Below, piece by piece: positions 58,303 to 64,000 of a stretch of DNA of 64,000 nucleotides. Source of the DNA: Synanceia verrucosa (lineage: Eukaryota > Chordata > Actinopteri > Perciformes > Synanceiidae). Within the stretch, counting starts at the first letter, position 1; the number at the start of each line of letters is the position of its first letter. Location of the stretch: positions 14,016,447-14,080,446 of the forward strand of contig CM056553.1 of NCBI GenBank assembly GCA_029721515.1, given 5' to 3'. The notes under the pieces are model-generated. The model was not told the DNA's origin. It did no database searches and saw nothing but the letters and a program-made list of their open reading frames with translations. A program made the position numbers and the translations under genes.

Positions 58303-59900
58303 AGTTATGAGGGACCTGACCTGGACGTAAGCTGTGGAATCTTTTCAAAGTGTGAAGATGAGCGACAGACGTGAGGGAAGGTGGCGGGGCGCAGACTCAT
58401 GAAATATGCATATAATTCCAGCATGCGTTGCTGTGTCACAGACAAACACAATCAAGGCCAGGTCACATGGGGATAATGATGGGTTGCCCTCAATATGTCA
58501 GTCTTGTCCTTAGTACACCTCTGTTGTGTCAACATTACAGCTTCAATTTGCTTCAACATGATGGCTTTAACATGACATTTTGCATTTGTAAGAAAAACAC
58601 AATAGACACATTCCAGATCCACTAAATTTTCAGTCGTTTCTAATGTTACAGCTGCACTTTCTAGCTGTTTAAACAGGGAACTGCTCAATACCACTTATGG
58701 TTCTGTGACCAAGTCACGACACTTAACCACATCCTCTTTCTCCCAGGTTAGCCGCCTCAGCTGATACAGACATTGCAGATTGACTTTTCTTTCTCACTCT
58801 AGGTTAACCCTTCCAGTTTGAGCTCTAGAAATAATGACGTGTATTTTTGCTGTACTTGCTTGCTGCTTTGTAGAAAGTCATAGAATGGGAAAAGCATCAC
58901 ATAGAATATTTATCTTTTCAAAAGAGGCCAATATAAAACCTAAATTGATAAAATCATTGTTGTGAAATAGTGTATTTCAATAAAGATCAAATTCTCTTGA
59001 AAGGCTTTCATCTTTTCCTTTTTTTTATCAGATTTTTCTGGTAGAGTGCCTGTTGGCCAGACTGTGTCTGAGTCAGAAGTCTTTTCATTTTAAACCATAT
59101 CTGCTAATTTGCTCTGACACCTACAGCGTCAAAGTACAAGGAAATAAGGAAATAAGAAAAATAAATCTTTAGAGTATGTCCTTTTTCACTGTCTCTCTTC
59201 ATATCTACCTGTGATCATCTCTTTGTTTTTCTGTGTCAGCCTGTCAATGTGTTACTATGGTAATTCATTCACACTGTATTTGTTTTAAGAATATGACACA
59301 TGGAAAAGGAAGTTCAAAAGTAGTACTTCAAAATATGACACGTGGCAACATATCTCATTTCCTCATTTTCACACCTGATTAAATGACCCCATTGTATGTT
59401 TGTCATTGTGCAGAGTTCACATGCAGACCCACAAGTGACTCAGTTACACTCTCAACAACCACACAAACCTTTGAGTTTGAATCCACGCTATGGAACCAGA
59501 ATGTGTTAATAAATAAATAGTTTTCCTACAAATGAGTGAACCAGCAGTAATTTATGCTGTGAGTCTGTTCAGGACAGAGGTTATCTGTCATCAACCACAT
59601 GCTTTCGTCATGTCTATAATTCTTGTTTGAAATGCATACCAGCAAATCAATGCACCCTTATAGAGCAAACTTATTTATACCATTAGACCACGAACACCGC
59701 TGGATGGGCTGTGTTTTCACACATACCTCATTCAAATTTGATGACTTATTAAATCTATTTTTGCATAAGTATAAAGAAAGAATTGATCTACTCACCTCAG
59801 TGCTGCCTTTGCTTTTCTGAGACGAATGCCCTCTCTGCTCTGCACTGTTCCCTGAGAGTCTCGCTCATGGTGTGCTGTAAGGGTGTGTGGGAAAGAGACA

Positions 59901-59904
<4 letters not shown>

Positions 59905-59936
<32 letters not shown>
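59905..59936. repeat. (CT)n microsatellite
   Basis: About 16 CT units. Confidence 0.96.
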
Positions 59937-59938
<2 letters not shown>

Positions 59939-61292
59939 ACTCTCTCTGTCTCCTCCTATTGTTCTTCTCTATCTCTTTAGGGTTATTTGCTTTTGAAATT
60001 ATTTTAATAGGTCCTCATGCCCTCCAACTTGCATGTGCCAGCTGCTGTGATAAAGTGGCAACAAAGTGTTGCCTTTGGAGACTGGGCTGAATAATCCAAA
60101 CAATGTGTTGCATTCAGCCTTAATGGAAATGCTGGCAAATAAGTCCAGTTTGTAGTGGGCTCAGAGACAGGAGGACAGTATGATTATTTTCTTATATTTT
60201 TAGGTTTCTTTTCTCCTCCTCATGTCTCATACTGACACAAATGCTACTGCTACTAAATGTTAAACAGTTAAATAAATCTTTAGACATTCATGGAAGGGAT
60301 GGCTTGAGAACTGGCACCAGTCACACTGGCATGATGTCAATGACCCGATAGGTCACACAGATTTCTAAATCACTCTCTCTATTTCTGGTGCAGCAGCCTT
60401 TTACTCAGCCTTTGTGTCTATTTTTCATGTGCTTTGACCCCTGGTGAGGCTTATCTATCATTTCCTATGCCAATTCATTTCCTAGGCTATACCAAATATT
60501 CCTACCTCATTATCACATCTCTTTTCATACCTTTTGTCCATTTTTTGCCTGCCTTTTCCTTATCGTTTTCCTCTGTCTGCCATTGGCTCAGTTGTCATAA
60601 TTATGCACATACTGTATCTACATATCTAGCTCGTACTGAATTAAAATCTTTATGTGCCCACTTTTATTTTAGTCACTTCATTTGTGGTTATATCAGGCTG
60701 TTCACATTTTTCTTTTCATACACCATTAAGCTCCACCCTTCTTTCTCCTTGTGTCACAGCAATAAGGTTCCAGGTTTGTTCCACTACACAGAACTATGCG
60801 ATAAGATATCATTCTTTATCATTAGTTCTTTCTTCCGTCTTTCATCTCTCCTTCTTTCTTCATCTACCTGCCTGTCTTTCTCTCTCTCTCTCCTCCATTG
60901 TTGTTGAAAAACTCTTAAAAAACACATCAGTTTCAAGTGGGTAAGCTTTTCCTTTGTTACCATGGACCCTGGGCTCTGTGGCTCATTCTGTCCTGGCACT
61001 GTAAACTCACTACTAGAGCAGCAAACGTGTAAATTTGCAACTGATTACATATATCTATTGTAGAAAGGGCTCTGAATATGTCATTTTATGACATAAGCAG
61101 ACATTGTGTACTCTTCCCTTTTAAACAGTTTATCTTTTGATGGGTAATATGTGTGATGATTGAATCATACTTATGCAGTTATTTTTATATTCACTGCCAA
61201 TATTAGCATCAAAAACCTGAAAATACATGTTATGTAAAGTGATTAACACCTGAGCATGAAAAAACGTTCCTAGGTTTTTCATGGGTGTCCTC

Positions 61293-61489
61293 TCAGTCCT
61301 GAACATCAATAATGCGAAGAGGTTCAGGAGGGGTCACTGTGGTCGGGGTCACAGCAGAGTCTGGTTCTCTGGTGAGCTTCAGGTTTTCGTCCTCCCTGGT
61401 CTCAACATCAGGAATAGATGGAGGTTCAGCAGGGGGTGTCGGAGAAACTGGAACATCATCAGAGTCTGGTTCTAGCTTTGGTTCTGGGT
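61293..61489 (-). CDS. Candidate terminal coding exon of an unidentified gene
   Basis: On the minus strand an acceptor (GTTTGTTTTTAG) opens a 197-nt frame that ends in TGA. It encodes 64 residues, acidic and rich in Pro, Thr and Ser, beginning PEPKLEPDSDDVPVSPTPPA and ending PPEPLRIIDVQD. The segment holds two related units of about 30 residues (EPDSDDVPVSPTPPAEPPSI and EPDSAVTPTTVTPPEPLRII), also visible in the DNA, so it grew by tandem duplication. The rest of the gene would lie beyond 64 kb, past the LINE/Tc1 insertion. I do not recognise the family; a chance open frame is possible. Confidence 0.45.
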
Positions 61490-61659
61490 CTAAAAACAAA
61501 CTTTTTTTTCATGATGAAATAGCAAGTCTCTTCTTTCATTTCAGCTATTCTGTGTTTTCAGACACAAAGTACAAAATATTCTGTGGGTCTAGAAATATAA
61601 CTAAAAATGGGGAAAAAAAAAACACTGTCACAAGGCGCTTTCTGATTTATAAAACGGCA

Positions 61660-62193
61660 GGCACTCAAAGAGTTAAGGTGGAAGAAACATGTTTTGTACA
61701 AGTGTTTGACGTGGTTTTTCGAAGGTTAGGTGTGGATCAACCTTCACACCAAGGTTAGTTACTGTAGTTGAGAGGGAGATGTCTTGATCGGAAAAGGAGG
61801 TTGTGGTTATGGATGATGACTGGACCTGATGAGGGGTTCTGATTTGTATGGCCTAGGTTTTGAGCTCTTTAGCTGTAGGAGGTTGTGACTTATGATCCAC
61901 GCCTTTATCTCCTCCAGGCAGTTGGAGAGGGTGGGAAGTGATGGTGAGAAAGATGATGGTGAAGAGTCCAGGGTAGAAGAGAGGTTAGAGTCTGTGTTCA
62001 GGTACAACTGGGTGTCATCAGCGTAGCAATGAAAAGAGACGCCATGTTGGCCGGTGACACAACCCAGTGACAGCATGTAAAGGATAAATAGCAGTGGTCC
62101 TAAGACAGATCCTTGAGGGACACCACAGGCGACGGGGGCTGTTTAGGACGTGGCACAACCCAGGCTGACGTACTAAGTCCTGACAGCAAGATA
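61660..62193 (-). mobile_element. L2-type LINE reverse transcriptase, 3' part (split by Tc1 copy B)
   Basis: Minus-strand translation gives GVPQGSVLGPLLFILYMLS-type residues in shifted frames, then YADDTQLYLNTDSNLSST (the YxDD active site of reverse transcriptase), and LPTLSNCLEEIKAWIISHNL. Frameshifts show it is dead. It ends near 61.66-61.7 kb; the exact 3' end is unclear. Confidence 0.85.
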
Positions 62194-63420
62194 CAATATA
62201 TTGCCAAAAGTATTCGCTCACCCATCGAAATCAGGTGTTCCAGTCACTTCCATGGCCACAGGTGTATAAAATCAAGCACCTAGGCATGCAGACTGCTTTT
62301 ACAAACATTTGTGAAAGAATGGGTCGCTCTCAGGAGCTCAGTGAATTCCAGCGTGGAACTGTGATAGGATGCCACCTGTGAAACAAATCCAGTCGTGAAA
62401 TTTCATCGCTCCTAAATATTCCACAGTCAACTGTCAGCTGTATTATAAGAACGTGGAAGTGTTTGGGAATGACAGCAACTCAGCCACAAAGTGGTAGACC
62501 ACGTAAACTGACGGAGCGGGGTCAGCAGATGCTGAGGCGCATAGTGCGAAGAGATCGCCAACTTTCTGCAGAGTCAATCTCTACAGACCTCCAAATTTCA
62601 TGTGGCCTTCAGATTAGCTCAAGAACAGTGCACAGAGAGCTTCATGGAATGGGTTTCCATGGCCGAGCAGCTGCATCCAAGCCATACATCACCAAGTGCA
62701 ATGCAAAGCGTCAGATGCAGTGGTGTAAAGCATGCCGCCACTGGACTCTAGAGCAGTGGAGACGTGTTTTCTGGAGTGACAAATCACGCTTCTCCATCTG
62801 GCAATCTGATGGAGGAGTCTGGGTTTGGCGGTTGCCAGGAGAACAATACTTGTCGGACTGCATTGTGCCAAGTGTAAAGTTTGGTGGAGGGGGATTATGG
62901 TGTGGGGTTGCTTTTCAGGAGCTGGGCTTGGCCCCTTAGTTCCAGTGAAAGGAACTCTGAATGCTTCAGCATACCAGGACATTTTGGACAATTCCATGCT
63001 CCCAACTTTGTGGGAACAGTTTGGAAATGACCCCTTCCTCTTCCAACATGACTGTGCACCAGTGCACAAAGCAAGGTCTATAAAGACATGGATGACAGAG
63101 TCTGGTGTGGATGAACTTGACTGGCCTGCACAGAGTCCTGATAGAACACCTTTGGGATGACTTAGAGCGGAGCCTGAGAGCCAGGCCTTCTCATCCAACA
63201 TCAGTGTGTGACCTCATAAATACGCTTCTGGAAGAATGGTCAAAAATTCCCATAAACACACTCTTAAACCTTGTGGACAGCCTTCCCAGAAAAGTTGAAG
63301 CTGTTATAGCTGCAAAGGGTGGACCGACGTCATATGAAACCCCATGGATTAGGAATGGGATGTCACTTAAGTTCATATGCGAGTCAAGGCAGGTGAGCGA
63401 ATACTTTTGGCAATATAGTG
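62194..63420 (+). mobile_element. Tc1-like DNA transposon, decayed copy B inserted in an L2 LINE
   Basis: Termini CAATATATTGCCAAAAG (left) and CTTTTGGCAATATAGTG (right), flanked by TA at 62192-62193 and 63421-63422. Length 1227 bp, same family as copy A. The transposase start MGRSQELSEFQRG is at 62319, but codon 21 is a TGA and a small insertion follows it. Later parts lie in three frames: 62463-62939 (GRPRKLTERGQQMLRRIV, VFWSDKSRFSIWQS), 62825-63160 (ASAYQDILDNSMLPTLWEQF, QHDCAPVH) and 63105-63482 (EHLWDDLERSLRARP). The DDE-type core is recognisable but broken; non-functional. Confidence 0.93.
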
Positions 63421-63800
63421 TACGAGGCAAACTAGTCCAATGTGGAATGACAGAGTCCAGTATCAGTGTGGAGAAGTTTTAGAAGGATGTGATGTCAAAT
63501 GCTGCTGTAAGTTCAAGGAGAGCAGGGAGGGGGATCCAGTATCTGCAGACATGAGAAGGTCATTTGTGACCCTCACCAATGCTGTATCTGTACTGTGGGT
63601 GGTGCAGAAACCAGGCTGGAATTTTTCATACAGTGAGTGAATCTGCAGATAGTCTTGTAACTGTGCAGGAGCAGCTTTTTCAAGTGCCTTGGACAGGAAT
63701 GGAAGATGGGAGATGAGCCGATAGTTGGAGAGGTTGGATTTTTTTTTTTTTTAGGAGAGGTTTGATAACAGCAGTTTCAAGTGAAGATGGGACATGGCCG
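63421..63800 (-). mobile_element. L2-type LINE reverse transcriptase, 5' part (split by Tc1 copy B)
   Basis: Minus-strand translation gives SNLSNYRLISHLPFLSKALE, AQLQDYLQIHSLYEKFQPGF and TALVRVTNDLLMSADTGSPS, the N-terminal reverse transcriptase fingers of L2-like LINEs. It continues into the 61.66-62.19 kb segment on the other side of the Tc1 insertion. A poly(A)-like run and single-base changes break the frame. Confidence 0.85.
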
Positions 63801-64000
63801 GACTGTAACGAATGATTTATTATTTGTGTAATGTGACATCTTATGGCAGACAGGTTTTATTGATGGGTGCTGTAGGGAGGAGATCCAGGGAATAAAACAG
63901 GAGCTAAGGGCAGTAGTAACAGGAACATTAGGGTAAACAGACTGAGGCTTTTACTCAAGAAAAATACAACCCATGCACAATGAGGAGGGAATTAACTACA

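Larger units (their letters stand above)
53822..61292. other. Gene-free region between hrh2 and the unassigned terminal exon
   Basis: No coding exon recognised. Contains microsatellites at 54609, 56137, 57599 and 59906, and the X-box near 58.3 kb. The first few hundred bases may hold the hrh2 promoter and an untranslated exon. Confidence 0.45.

Noticed and set aside
60434..60907. 157-codon plus-strand frame
   Set aside because: Hydrophobic low-complexity product of T/C-rich sequence; no signal of a real gene.
1..64000. CRISPR arrays, operons, phage or plasmid features
   Set aside because: The window is vertebrate nuclear DNA; the regular repeats are microsatellites without spacers.

Overview
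The window is vertebrate nuclear DNA, most likely from a ray-finned (percomorph-like) teleost. Its coding capacity is small, spliced and widely spaced. Introns and intergenic DNA are crowded with (CA)n/(GT)n, (GA)n and (TAA)n microsatellites. The interspersed repeats are typical of fish: Tc1-like elements, an L2-type LINE, an L1/Tx1-type LINE tail and a tRNA-headed SINE. Most long open frames are artefacts of simple repeats or of pyrimidine-rich tracts.

Three genes can be identified. (1) kcnip1 (Kv4 channel-interacting protein 1) is on the plus strand. A common body of seven exons (28842-31800) encodes the EF-hand core. At least three candidate alternative first exons precede it, at 10050, 20054 and 26097. 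All three end in the same splice phase and can join exon 2 in frame. The first two encode myristoylation-type N termini (MGxVxGT...MQTK). The third encodes a hydrophobic N terminus resembling the KIS/transmembrane N terminus of KChIP4a. (2) tlx3 (T-cell leukemia homeobox 3) is on the minus strand, with three coding exons between 36626 and 34477 that give a 280-residue protein. It converges on kcnip1, and the two genes' poly(A) signals lie about 60 bp apart near 33.55-33.62 kb. (3) hrh2 (histamine H2 receptor) is on the minus strand as one uninterrupted 360-codon frame at 52739-53821. kcnip1, tlx3 and hrh2 homologues all lie on human 5q35, so the order fits conserved synteny. No ranbp17 exons were recognised upstream of tlx3.

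Layout: 1-10 kb is microsatellite-rich DNA upstream of kcnip1, with one unassigned exon-like segment at 937-997. 10-33.6 kb is kcnip1. 33.6-36.6 kb is tlx3. 36.6-47 kb is a gene-free tlx3 upstream region holding several low-repeat, TAAT-rich stretches that look like conserved regulatory elements. 47.5-48.6 kb is a Tc1-like element. 51.8-52.6 kb is a 741-bp near-perfect foldback element with TTAA flanks, lying in the probable 3' UTR of hrh2. 54-61 kb has no recognisable gene. 61.3 kb holds a candidate terminal exon of an unidentified minus-strand gene. 61.7-63.8 kb is an L2-type LINE (minus) split by a second Tc1-like copy (plus).

Functionally, kcnip1 is a cytosolic calcium sensor that modulates A-type Kv4 potassium channels, tlx3 specifies neuronal subtypes, and hrh2 is a Gs-coupled amine receptor. 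They are linked by synteny and do not form a pathway. The points most worth checking are the alternative first-exon array of kcnip1, the transcribed foldback next to hrh2, and the unassigned terminal exon.
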